A stretch of DNA of 13,140 nucleotides from the NCBI GenBank assembly GCA_937976325.1, contig CALJSD010000222.1:1-13140 (forward strand). The letters are read 5' to 3'. Within the stretch, counting starts at the first letter, position 1; each line of letters opens with the position of its first letter. The notes under the pieces were generated by a model, which saw nothing but the letters and a program-made list of their open reading frames with translations, was not told where the DNA came from and searched no databases. The position numbers and the translations under genes are program-made. Origin of the DNA: an uncultured Carnobacterium sp. (GTDB lineage: Bacteria; Bacillota; Bacilli; Lactobacillales; Aerococcaceae). Shown here one piece after another: positions 6,047-12,559 of this stretch.

Positions 6047-7828
6047 CTATTTAGCTTTAGCACCAGTATCACTAGTTAATTCTACTTGATATAAAGCAGA
6101 TTTCTTGCTGCCTAAGTTTACATCATAGTATTTCACACGTTTGTTTACTGCTGTGAGTTCTTCTCCGACTAATGTTGGGAAGATGAATGCTTTATCGTGA
6201 ACATATTTTTGCCACTCTTTGTAGTACTCTACATTGTTCGTTTCGTCAAAAGCATCTGTTGAACTAATTTTATCCATGATGGCAGTCCCTTCAGCATCTA
6301 CATAACGTTCGAAGTTGAATTGTGCTGTTTCACCAAATAATCCCGATGGGTTTGGATCGTAACCTGTTGACCAACCAGCTGCGAATACATCGATTTCTGG
6401 GTCGTCTGCTTGAACTTTATCATAGAATGAGTTCAATTCAATTGTACGTCCAGTATATAATTGAACATTCAATCCAATTTCTTTCCACCAGTTCAAGTAT
6501 TGTTGAACAAGTGATTCATTTGCTTCGTCACGAGTACGTGCAGCGAAGTTAATTGTTAATTTAGAACCATCTTTGTTTTCACGAATTCCGTCACCATCAA
6601 CGTCTTTATAGCCTGCTTCATCAAGCAATTGTTTTGCTTTTTCTGGGTTATAAGTGAATCCTTCTTGGTCTTTATTATATAAGTCTTTGAAGAATGGAAT
6701 GATGATTGAGTTTGAAGAATGTTGTAATCCATTGTACAAGTTTTGTCCAGCAGCATCGATGTCTAATGCGTATGCCATTGCTTGACGAAGTTTTACATCC
6801 GCCATTTTCGCATTTGGATCAGTCACGTTTTTACCAGTTTCTTTATCATATTTTCCTAAGTGGAAACCGATATATTCGTATGCTGAGGCTTGTGCGCTTA
6901 ATAATGTTACATTTGTTAAATCTTTGTATGCTTCGTATTGTGAGTTTGGCATTGTAGCAATATCGTAGTTACCAGCTTTCATTTCTGAAACGATGTTATC
7001 TGGAGATACGACTTCCATGATGACTTTATCAACTTTCGCTACACCTTTGTAGTAGTGTTCGTTTGGAACTAATGTTACAGATTCACCGTTTACGATTGAT
7101 TCAATCTTGAATTGTCCTAAACCAACGAATTTTGTTCCACGAACATAATCACTTTTCTCCCATTCAGCTTCAGGAATATCTTTGAAGATGTGTTTTGGCA
7201 TGATGTATGCACATACAGAACCACCTGCTAGTTGCATTGAAGGGCTCATTTCCTTGAAGTGAATTTTCACAGTGTAATCATCCACTTTTTCAAGACCAGA
7301 AACGCTATCTGCTTTTCCATCGTGGTACTCTTCCATACCAACTACATTTTTATAATCATCATCGTAACGAGCACCAGTATAGTCTTTATTACCGATAGCT
7401 TGGTACGCGAAGATGTAGTCGTCGATTGTTACAGGTTGGCCGTCAGACCATTTATAGTCTTTTGAGTTCAATGTAACTGTTGCTGTTTTATTTTCAACGT
7501 CAAATTCAATACTTGCAAGACCTGTATTTGTTAACTTACGGTTTTCATCATATTCAAACATGCTTTCGTCAATAAGACCACCGATACTTGAGTCAGTTGT
7601 GTCTTGCGATAACTCATCTGCAAAAATTCCTGAGAAAGGTGAAGATGATACGATAGCGTATTTTAATGTTCCACCCTTAATTGGAGTTCCATCATGAGTG
7701 ACTTCAGAAGCGTATTTCGTCGTTCCACTATTGCTACTACTTGAAGATGATTGGTTATTACCACATGCAGCTAACGTTAAAGCAGCTGTCGCAGAGAATA
7801 GAATCACCATATTTTTCTTTTTCATCAT
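6047..7828 (-). CDS. oppA: Oligopeptide-binding lipoprotein OppA, copy 1 (next to oppDFBC)
   Basis: An extracellular lipid-anchored peptide receptor of the SBP_bac_5 family that hands peptides to OppBC. Of the clustered start codons (7834, 7828, 7825), ATG 7826-7828 is preferred because GGAG lies 7 bases upstream; the ATG at 7834 would leave only one base. The signal peptide is MMKKKNMVILFSATAALTLAAC, with lipobox LAAC at C22, then a Ser-rich linker. The mature domain has GGTLKYAIVSSSPFSGIF near the N-terminus, SDGQPVTIDDYIF in the cleft region, and a calcium-loop-like DVDGDGIRENKD from about residue 409. The length (593) is normal for lactic acid bacterial OppA. By eye it is about 70% identical to copy 2, so duplication was fairly recent. 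It has its own promoter and terminator. A cysteine in SVCAYIM is absent from the other two copies. Confidence 0.95.
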   Translation of the reverse strand: MMKKKNMVILFSATAALTLAACGNNQSSSSSSNSGTTKYASEVTHDGTPIKGGTLKYAIVSSSPFSGIFADELSQDTTDSSIGGLIDESMFEYDENRKLTNTGLASIEFDVENKTATVTLNSKDYKWSDGQPVTIDDYIFAYQAIGNKDYTGARYDDDYKNVVGMEEYHDGKADSVSGLEKVDDYTVKIHFKEMSPSMQLAGGSVCAYIMPKHIFKDIPEAEWEKSDYVRGTKFVGLGQFKIESIVNGESVTLVPNEHYYKGVAKVDKVIMEVVSPDNIVSEMKAGNYDIATMPNSQYEAYKDLTNVTLLSAQASAYEYIGFHLGKYDKETGKNVTDPNAKMADVKLRQAMAYALDIDAAGQNLYNGLQHSSNSIIIPFFKDLYNKDQEGFTYNPEKAKQLLDEAGYKDVDGDGIRENKDGSKLTINFAARTRDEANESLVQQYLNWWKEIGLNVQLYTGRTIELNSFYDKVQADDPEIDVFAAGWSTGYDPNPSGLFGETAQFNFERYVDAEGTAIMDKISSTDAFDETNNVEYYKEWQKYVHDKAFIFPTLVGEELTAVNKRVKYYDVNLGSKKSALYQVELTSDTGAKAK

Positions 7829-7889
7829 ATTCATTCTCCATTCTTTTATTTCGTTCGATTGAGGTTATCCATAAATTTATGTTGGGTAT

Positions 7890-7918
7890 ATCATACAGCA
7901 ACTTTTTAATAATTGCAA
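7890..7918 (-). promoter_or_regulatory. oppA: Promoter of oppA copy 1
   Basis: TTGCAA (7913-7918) is separated by 17 bases from TATGAT (7890-7895) on the minus strand. The predicted start is near 7883, with a leader of about 55 bases. The -35 is identical to those of oppDFBC and oppA copy 2. Confidence 0.7.
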
Positions 7919-7971
7919 TAGTTTTTCTAATCTTTTTTTAATTTTCATCAGCTTTTTCTCATTTTTGCAAA

Positions 7972-7992
7972 TTGTTTTCATAATGAAAACAA
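7972..7992. repeat. Perfect 21-base palindrome between oppA copies 2 and 1
   Basis: TTGTTTTCAT (7972-7981) and ATGAAAACAA (7983-7992) are perfect inverted 10-mers around a single A. The element begins 54 bases upstream of the -35 of oppA copy 1 and overlaps the downstream arm of the copy 2 terminator. It may be an operator or an alternative RNA hairpin competing with the terminator. Confidence 0.6.
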
Positions 7993-8018
7993 GCCTAGGA
8001 AAATTCCTAGACTTGTTT
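7984..8018 (-). terminator. Rho-independent terminator of oppA copy 2
   Basis: On the minus strand, AAACAAGTCTAGGA (8005-8018) pairs with TCCTAGGCTTGTTT (7987-8000), a 14 bp stem with one G-U pair and a four-base loop, then TTTTCATT. The T tract is short. The stem starts 7 bases past the stop codon. Confidence 0.8.
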
Positions 8019-8025
8019 AATTGCA

Positions 8026-9813
8026 TTATCTAGCTGCTGTATCAGAAGTTACTTCTAATTGGTATAATTGTGCTTTTGAATCTTTAGTTGCAATTGAAGT
8101 GTCATAGTATTTCACACGTTTGTTAACCGCTGTTACGCTGTCCCCTACTAATGTTGGGATTAAGAACGCTTGATCTTTAGCATATGCTTGCCATTCTTTG
8201 TAGAATTCTACGTTCTTAGCTTCATCAAATGCTTCTGTTGAAGAGATTTTCTTCATGATTTCAGTTCCTTTATCATTCACATAACGAGAGAAGTTGAACT
8301 TAGCAGTTTCACCGAATAAGTTCGATGGGTTTGGATCATAACCAACACCCCATCCAGCTGCGAATACATCGATTTCTGGATCATCTGTTTGGATTTTTTC
8401 GTAGAAGTTATTAGATTCGATTGTACGACCTGTATAAAGTTGTACGTCTAATCCAATTTCTTTCCACCATAATAAGTATTGTTGAACTAATGATTCGTTG
8501 GCAGCGTCACGAGTACGTGCAGCAAAGTTGATTTGTAATTTAGAACCATCTTTGTTTTCACGAAGTCCGTCGCCGTCTACATCTTTATATCCAGCTTCAT
8601 CTAATAATTGTTTTGCTTTTTCTGGGTTGTAAGAGAAGCCTTCTTGGTCTTTGTTATAAACGTCTTTGAAGAATGGTAAGATTAATGAGTTTGTACCATA
8701 GTTTAATCCGTTATATAAGCTTTCTCCGGCAGCATCGATATCCAATGCGTAACCCATCGCTTGACGTAAGTTCACATCAGCCATTTTCGCATTTGGATCT
8801 GTTACGTTTTTACCTTGAGATTTGTCGTATTTACCTAAGTGGAACGCAATATATTCATATTGTGGCGCGAATGAACTTACGTAAGTTACGTTTGTTAAAT
8901 CTTTGAATGCTTCGTATTGAGCACTTGGCATTGTCGCGATATCGTAGTTACCAGCTTTCATTTCTGAAACAATTGCATCTGGTGACACAATTTGCATTAC
9001 TACTTTATCTAATTTTGGACGACCTTTATAGAAGTAATCGTTCGCTTTCAATGTTACAGATTCCCCTGCAACTACTGATTCAATTGTGAAGGCACCAAGA
9101 CCTACGACTTTGTTGCCACGAACGTATTCGCTTTGTTCCCATTCTTTTACAGGAATATCTTTAAAGATGTGTTTTGGCATTGTGTACGCTGGAATTGCAC
9201 CACCTGCTAATTGCATTGATGGTAACATTTTTTCAAAGTGAAGTTTCACTGTGTAGTCATCCACTTTTTCAACACCAGAGATTGAATCAGTTTTTCCTTC
9301 GTGGAAATCTTTCATCCCTACGATGTTTGTATAACGGTCGTTGTAACGAGAACCTGTGTAATCTTTGTTACCGATAGCTTCGATAGCGAAGATATAGTCA
9401 TCGATTGTAAATGGTTGTCCGTCTGACCATTTGTAGTCTTTCGCGTTTAAAGTAATTGTTGCTGTTTTTCCTTCAACATCTAATTCGATAGAAGCTAAAC
9501 CAGTGTTTGTTAATTTACGGTTTTCATCGTATTCGAACATTGATTGGTCCACTTGGCTCGCAATTGTTGAGTCTGTTGAGTTTGATGCTAATTCATCGAT
9601 GAAGATACCACTGAATGGTGAAGCCGCTACAAGTGCGTATTTTAAAGTTCCGCCTTGGATTGGTGTTCCATCATGTGTCACTTCTGCGTTAAATTTTGAT
9701 TTTGAAGAAGCTTTTGATGCTTCTGATGAAGTGTTACTTTTATTTGCTGTACCACATGCTGCTAATGTTAAAGCTGCCGCAGCTGATAAGAATACTAAAC
9801 TCTTCTTTTTCAT
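8026..9813 (-). CDS. oppA: Oligopeptide-binding lipoprotein OppA, copy 2 (middle)
   Basis: An SBP_bac_5 family peptide receptor of 595 residues, lipid-anchored outside the membrane. The ATG at 9811-9813 is chosen over a longer in-frame TTG at 9843: it starts a clean signal peptide (MKKKSLVFLSAAAALTLAAC, lipobox LAAC, C20) and has GGAGG just upstream. The mature protein begins with a Ser/Lys-rich linker and then GGTLKYALVAASPFSGIF. A DVDGDGLRENKD loop begins at about residue 411. It is closest to copy 1; differences cluster in short patches such as TYVSSFAPQYEYIA versus TLLSAQASAYEYIG, which could change peptide preference. It has its own promoter, terminator and a CodY-like box in the leader. 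The leader can also form a 7 bp hairpin (9838-9862) upstream of the ribosome binding site. Confidence 0.95.
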   Translation of the reverse strand: MKKKSLVFLSAAAALTLAACGTANKSNTSSEASKASSKSKFNAEVTHDGTPIQGGTLKYALVAASPFSGIFIDELASNSTDSTIASQVDQSMFEYDENRKLTNTGLASIELDVEGKTATITLNAKDYKWSDGQPFTIDDYIFAIEAIGNKDYTGSRYNDRYTNIVGMKDFHEGKTDSISGVEKVDDYTVKLHFEKMLPSMQLAGGAIPAYTMPKHIFKDIPVKEWEQSEYVRGNKVVGLGAFTIESVVAGESVTLKANDYFYKGRPKLDKVVMQIVSPDAIVSEMKAGNYDIATMPSAQYEAFKDLTNVTYVSSFAPQYEYIAFHLGKYDKSQGKNVTDPNAKMADVNLRQAMGYALDIDAAGESLYNGLNYGTNSLILPFFKDVYNKDQEGFSYNPEKAKQLLDEAGYKDVDGDGLRENKDGSKLQINFAARTRDAANESLVQQYLLWWKEIGLDVQLYTGRTIESNNFYEKIQTDDPEIDVFAAGWGVGYDPNPSNLFGETAKFNFSRYVNDKGTEIMKKISSTEAFDEAKNVEFYKEWQAYAKDQAFLIPTLVGDSVTAVNKRVKYYDTSIATKDSKAQLYQLEVTSDTAAR

Positions 9814-9859
9814 TTTTCCTCCGCTCTCAGACTCCCGATTCAACTTCCTTTATATGTTG

Positions 9860-9874
9860 AATTGTCTGACAAAT
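9860..9874. promoter_or_regulatory. CodY-like box in the leader of oppA copy 2
   Basis: AATTGTCTGACAAAT matches the CodY consensus AATTTTCWGAAAATT at 12 of 15 positions and shares AATTGTnTGACAA with the oppDFBC box at 5830-5844. It lies about 10-25 bases downstream of the predicted transcript start, where a bound protein could block transcription. A weaker 11 of 15 match adjoins the -35 at 9921-9935. Confidence 0.4.
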
Positions 9875-9889
9875 TAATTCTTGATGTTA

Positions 9890-9917
9890 ATTCTAACATA
9901 ATTTTAATTTTTTGCAA
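9890..9917 (-). promoter_or_regulatory. oppA: Promoter of oppA copy 2
   Basis: TTGCAA (9912-9917), a 16-base spacer and TAGAAT (9890-9895) on the minus strand, with a TGT extension just before the -10 (TGTTAGAAT). The predicted start is near 9883 and the leader about 70 bases. Confidence 0.65.
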
Positions 9918-10013
9918 GTAAAATCTCGAAAAATTTTAAGTTCATTTTAAGTACCTTCTTTAAACTATCTACAACGAGCGATTTTATCGTGTTTTTTCCC
10001 TTTTTCTCCCAAC

Positions 10014-10041
10014 AAAAAAGGCCTCGCAAATGCGAGACCTT
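10014..10041 (-). terminator. Rho-independent terminator of oppA copy 3
   Basis: On the minus strand, AAGGTCTCGC (10032-10041) pairs with GCGAGGCCTT (10018-10027): a 10 bp stem with one G-U pair and an ATTT loop, then a T run. It lies about 20 bases past the stop codon. Confidence 0.9.
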
Positions 10042-10060
10042 ATGATTGAATTCAATTCAA

Positions 10061-11851
10061 TTATTTAGCAGATACACCTGTTTCAGATAATAATTCTACT
10101 TCTTCCCATCCAGTATCTTGACCTTGAGCAATATCCATATGTTTGATACGTTTGTTTACTGCTGTTAATGAGTAAGAGTTGAAACGTGGAATTTCGAATG
10201 GGTTTTCGAATACGAATTTTTGCCATTGTTTGAATAATTCAACACGTTTAGCTGGATCAAATGATTCTGATGAAGCAATTTCACTAATTAATTTAGTGTG
10301 TTCATCGTTTACATAGTGACCGAAGTTGAAACGAGCTTTTGGTCCGTATAATCCATCTGGGTCAGGGTTGTAACCGATTGTGAATCCACCTAACCACATA
10401 TCGAAGTCATCAGCGTATTTCGTTAATTTTTCAGCATATGAGTTAAATTCTAACGCACGGCCGTTTAATAATTCAACACGTAGACCTACATTTTTCCACC
10501 ATTCGATGTATTGTTGAACAACAGCATCGTCTGTTTGGCTACCAGCAGCTACTAATAATGTGATTGTTAATTGTTTACCGTCTTTATCTTCAACATATCC
10601 ATCGCCATCAGTATCTTTGTATCCAGCATCAGCTAAGATTTTCTTAGATTCTTCTGGGTTGTATGTGAATCCTGGGATTTCTGATTTATCTGCATAGATT
10701 TCACCAAAGAATGGAGATAATAATGTGTTTGCAGAAATACGTAACCCTTGGTAAGTTTCGTTTGCTACTTGTTCGTTATCTAATGCATAAGCAATTGCTT
10801 TACGTAAAGCTGGATCGCTCATTTTCTTACCTGGTTCAAATACGTGTTCACCTGTTGCTTTATCAAAGTGACCCATGTTGAAACCAACATAAGAAATGCT
10901 GTTTGTGATTGTACCTAATAAAGTAATGTTAGATAAATCTTTATAAGTATCGTATTGGTCTGCAGGCATTGAAGCCATGTCATATTTACCAGCTTTCATT
11001 TCTTGAACGATTGAGTCTGGTGATACAACGTCAGCTTTTAAGCCATCCACTTTAGGTTCGCCTTTGAAGTAGTAAGGGTTTTTCTTGAATGTTACAGATT
11101 CACCAGGAACTACTTTTTCAACGATGAATGGTCCGTTACCTACAACATCTGTACGGCTTTTATCTGATTTAACAGCATCTGCATAAGACATATCTTTGAA
11201 GACGTGTTTTGGTATCATTTGTCCGAAGATTGCGCCACCACCCATTTCTAATGATGGATAAACTTCTTCTAAGTGAATTTTAACAGTTTGGTCATCCACT
11301 TTTTCTAAACCAGAAATTTTATCTGCTTTACCTTCGTGGAAGTCTTTCATACCAACGATATTTTCAGCATTTTCATCGTAACGAACTCCTTCGTAATCTT
11401 TACGGCCTAAGAATTCATAAGTGAAAATGTAGTCGTCGATTGTTAAAGGTTGTCCGTCAGACCATTTGTAGTCTTTAGAACGAAGTTTCAATGTTACAGT
11501 TTTATTTTCTTTATCTAAATTGAACTCCATCATACCGCCATCTTTTTTAATACGTTGGTTTGCATCGAATTCAAATAATTGTGCGAACGCTAAGTCAACT
11601 AAAGTACCGTCACCTGAGTCCACATATAATAATGGGTTAATTAACCCTTTGAATGGTGAAGCAGATACGATAGCGTAGTTAACTGTTCCACCCTTGATAG
11701 CAGTCCCTTCATTTGTTACATCAGAAGCGAATTTATGTTCTTCAGTTTTAGCGTTTGATGAAGAATCTCCGCTAGCTTTGTTGTTATTACATGCAGCTAA
11801 AGTTACTAATGAAGCAGCACCTAATAAACCAGCAATTGCTTTTTTGTTCAT
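10061..11851 (-). CDS. oppA: Oligopeptide-binding lipoprotein OppA, copy 3 (divergent, next to acpP)
   Basis: A third SBP_bac_5 peptide receptor, 596 residues. The signal peptide MNKKAIAGLLGAASLVTLAAC has lipobox LAAC with C21 as lipidation site, followed by an Asn/Ser/Lys linker. ATG 11849-11851 has GGAGG 7 bases upstream. The mature protein shares the family framework (GGTVNYAIVSASPFKGL, SDGQPLTIDDYIF, SPDSIVQEMKAGKYD, FTYNPEESKKILADAGY) and a DTDGDGYVEDKD loop from about residue 413. By eye it is much more divergent from copies 1 and 2 than they are from each other, including the stretch LGTITNSISYVGFN and a rewritten C-terminal region. It therefore probably arose from an older duplication and binds a different peptide range. 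It has its own promoter and terminator. No transporter core directly adjoins it, so it presumably feeds oppDFBC or the partly visible upstream system. Confidence 0.95.
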   Translation of the reverse strand: MNKKAIAGLLGAASLVTLAACNNNKASGDSSSNAKTEEHKFASDVTNEGTAIKGGTVNYAIVSASPFKGLINPLLYVDSGDGTLVDLAFAQLFEFDANQRIKKDGGMMEFNLDKENKTVTLKLRSKDYKWSDGQPLTIDDYIFTYEFLGRKDYEGVRYDENAENIVGMKDFHEGKADKISGLEKVDDQTVKIHLEEVYPSLEMGGGAIFGQMIPKHVFKDMSYADAVKSDKSRTDVVGNGPFIVEKVVPGESVTFKKNPYYFKGEPKVDGLKADVVSPDSIVQEMKAGKYDMASMPADQYDTYKDLSNITLLGTITNSISYVGFNMGHFDKATGEHVFEPGKKMSDPALRKAIAYALDNEQVANETYQGLRISANTLLSPFFGEIYADKSEIPGFTYNPEESKKILADAGYKDTDGDGYVEDKDGKQLTITLLVAAGSQTDDAVVQQYIEWWKNVGLRVELLNGRALEFNSYAEKLTKYADDFDMWLGGFTIGYNPDPDGLYGPKARFNFGHYVNDEHTKLISEIASSESFDPAKRVELFKQWQKFVFENPFEIPRFNSYSLTAVNKRIKHMDIAQGQDTGWEEVELLSETGVSAK

Positions 11852-11891
11852 GTGTTTCCCTCCAAATTGGATTGATATTAGAATAACTTAA

Positions 11892-11920
11892 ATAATACTC
11901 CCATTCCTTCATTACTGCAA
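11892..11920 (-). promoter_or_regulatory. oppA: Promoter of oppA copy 3
   Basis: TTGCAG (11915-11920), a 17-base spacer and TATTAT (11892-11897) on the minus strand. The predicted start is near 11885, a short leader of about 34 bases. The -35 has the same TTGCA core as the other opp promoters. Confidence 0.6.
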
Positions 11921-11966
11921 CCTTTATTTCTATTTCTCACCATTTTTTTATCGAACTCTCATTTAT

Positions 11967-11996
11967 TCTTAATCGCTGAAAACGCGTCATTATCGC
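11967..11996. repeat. Imperfect direct repeat with 20-base period upstream of oppA copy 3
   Basis: TCTTAATCGC (11967-11976) and TCATTATCGC (11987-11996) match at 8 of 10 positions and are exactly 20 bases apart, beginning 47 bases upstream of the -35. Position and period resemble the repeat upstream of oppD, though the sequence differs. It is a candidate activator site. Confidence 0.3.
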
Positions 11997-12096
11997 ATTC
12001 CTAGAACATTTATCCCTATTTGTCCATGAATAAAGGACATTTCTTTTTTCTTTTTTCTCAACATTCGCATCTTATCAACGTTTCTAGCAGAAGCAC

Positions 12097-12126
12097 AAAA
12101 AAACCGGAAGTCTATACTTCCGGTTT
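12097..12126 (-). terminator. Rho-independent terminator of acpP
   Basis: On the minus strand, AAACCGGAAGT (12116-12126) pairs perfectly with ACTTCCGGTTT (12101-12111) around a four-base loop, followed by a T run. It lies 10 bases after the acpP stop and isolates acpP from oppA copy 3. Confidence 0.93.
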
Positions 12127-12136
12127 CTCCATTTTC

Positions 12137-12376
12137 TTATTGATGACTTGCAATGTAATTCACTGCGTCTCCAATTGTTGAAATGTTTTCTGCATCTTCG
12201 TCAGAAATTTGAACACCAAATTCGTCTTCTAATTCCATAACTAATTCCACAACATCTAGTGAATCTGCACCTAAGTCTTGTTGGAATGTCATGCCTTCCG
12301 TTACTGTTGAAGCATCTACGCTAAAACGGTTCGCAATCAATTGAGCTACTTTATCAAAAACTTCTTGATTTGACAT
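12137..12376 (-). CDS. acpP: Acyl carrier protein
   Basis: A 79-residue acidic protein that carries growing acyl chains as thioesters on a phosphopantetheine arm during fatty acid and phospholipid synthesis in the cytoplasm. The attachment site is Ser39 in the classic DLGADSLDVVEL motif, and the four-helix ACP pattern is complete (IANRF, VTEGMTFQQ, VELVMELEDEFG, DAVNYIASH). Length is standard. GGGAG lies 8 bases before ATG. It stands alone: no fab or plsX gene is visible, the upstream neighbour is an OppF-type ATPase and the downstream one an oppA behind a strong terminator. Its own promoter and an unusually GC-rich leader suggest post-transcriptional control. Some Lactobacillales have a second ACP gene, so this may not be the only one. 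Confidence 0.96.
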   Translation of the reverse strand: MSNQEVFDKVAQLIANRFSVDASTVTEGMTFQQDLGADSLDVVELVMELEDEFGVQISDEDAENISTIGDAVNYIASHQ

Positions 12377-12480
12377 AACTTTCTCTCCCTTCTCATTAAG
12401 GTCTATATTAGGTACTGCACCATTTCGGGCAGATCCCGTCCCTCCGCTACACTGTGCGGGCTATCCTCGAAGTGGATAGT
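12377..12480 (-). ncRNA. Structured 5' leader of acpP (candidate cis-regulatory RNA)
   Basis: Between the predicted start (about 12480) and acpP lie about 104 bases, of which 12421-12480 is about 58% GC, far above its surroundings. On the minus strand three hairpins can form: CTATCC/GGATAG (12461-12479), CCGC/GCGG (12444-12459) and CGGG/CCCG (12426-12438). The CGGG of the third can instead pair with an upstream CCCG (12457-12460), a mutually exclusive choice typical of switching leaders. GCAC and GTGC could also close a larger stem. I see no intrinsic terminator in it and no known riboswitch signature. It may be a translational switch, an RNA stability element or a leader with no regulation. 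Confidence 0.4.
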
Positions 12481-12486
12481 ACTGTT

Positions 12487-12515
12487 ATTTTACAGAATTC
12501 TTTCGAAAATGTCCA
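12487..12515 (-). promoter_or_regulatory. acpP: Promoter of acpP
   Basis: TGGACA (12510-12515), a 17-base spacer and TAAAAT (12487-12492) on the minus strand; each hexamer matches consensus at 5 of 6 positions. The spacer contains the palindrome TTTCGAAA, a possible operator. The -35 differs from the TTGCA type of the opp promoters. Confidence 0.6.
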
Positions 12516-12559
12516 TACCTTCAATGAAAAGTACGATTTTCTTAGCGTTTTCTTATTAA

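Noticed and set aside
7771..7828. Signal peptides of the OppA lipoproteins as sources of enterococcal-type peptide pheromones (here ALTLAA; SLVTLAA in copy 3)
   Set aside because: Pheromones from lipoprotein signal peptides are known in Enterococcus, but every lipoprotein would fit this loosely. Nothing here points to a responding plasmid or receptor.
9503..9877. 124-codon plus-strand frame
   Set aside because: It is antisense to oppA copy 2 and its signal-peptide region; no ribosome binding site or recognisable domain.
9975..9990. Short palindrome CGATTTTATCG upstream of oppA copy 2
   Set aside because: Four-base arms are too short in AT-rich DNA to claim an operator.
12021..12056. Inverted repeat TGTCC/GGACA followed by pyrimidine-rich DNA, resembling a plus-strand terminator
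   Set aside because: The stem is only 5 bp with a 9-base loop, and no plus-strand gene precedes it.
12498..12510. TTTCGAAA palindrome in the acpP promoter as a CodY or FabT site
   Set aside because: It matches the CodY consensus at only about 10 of 15 positions and does not resemble the FabT box.
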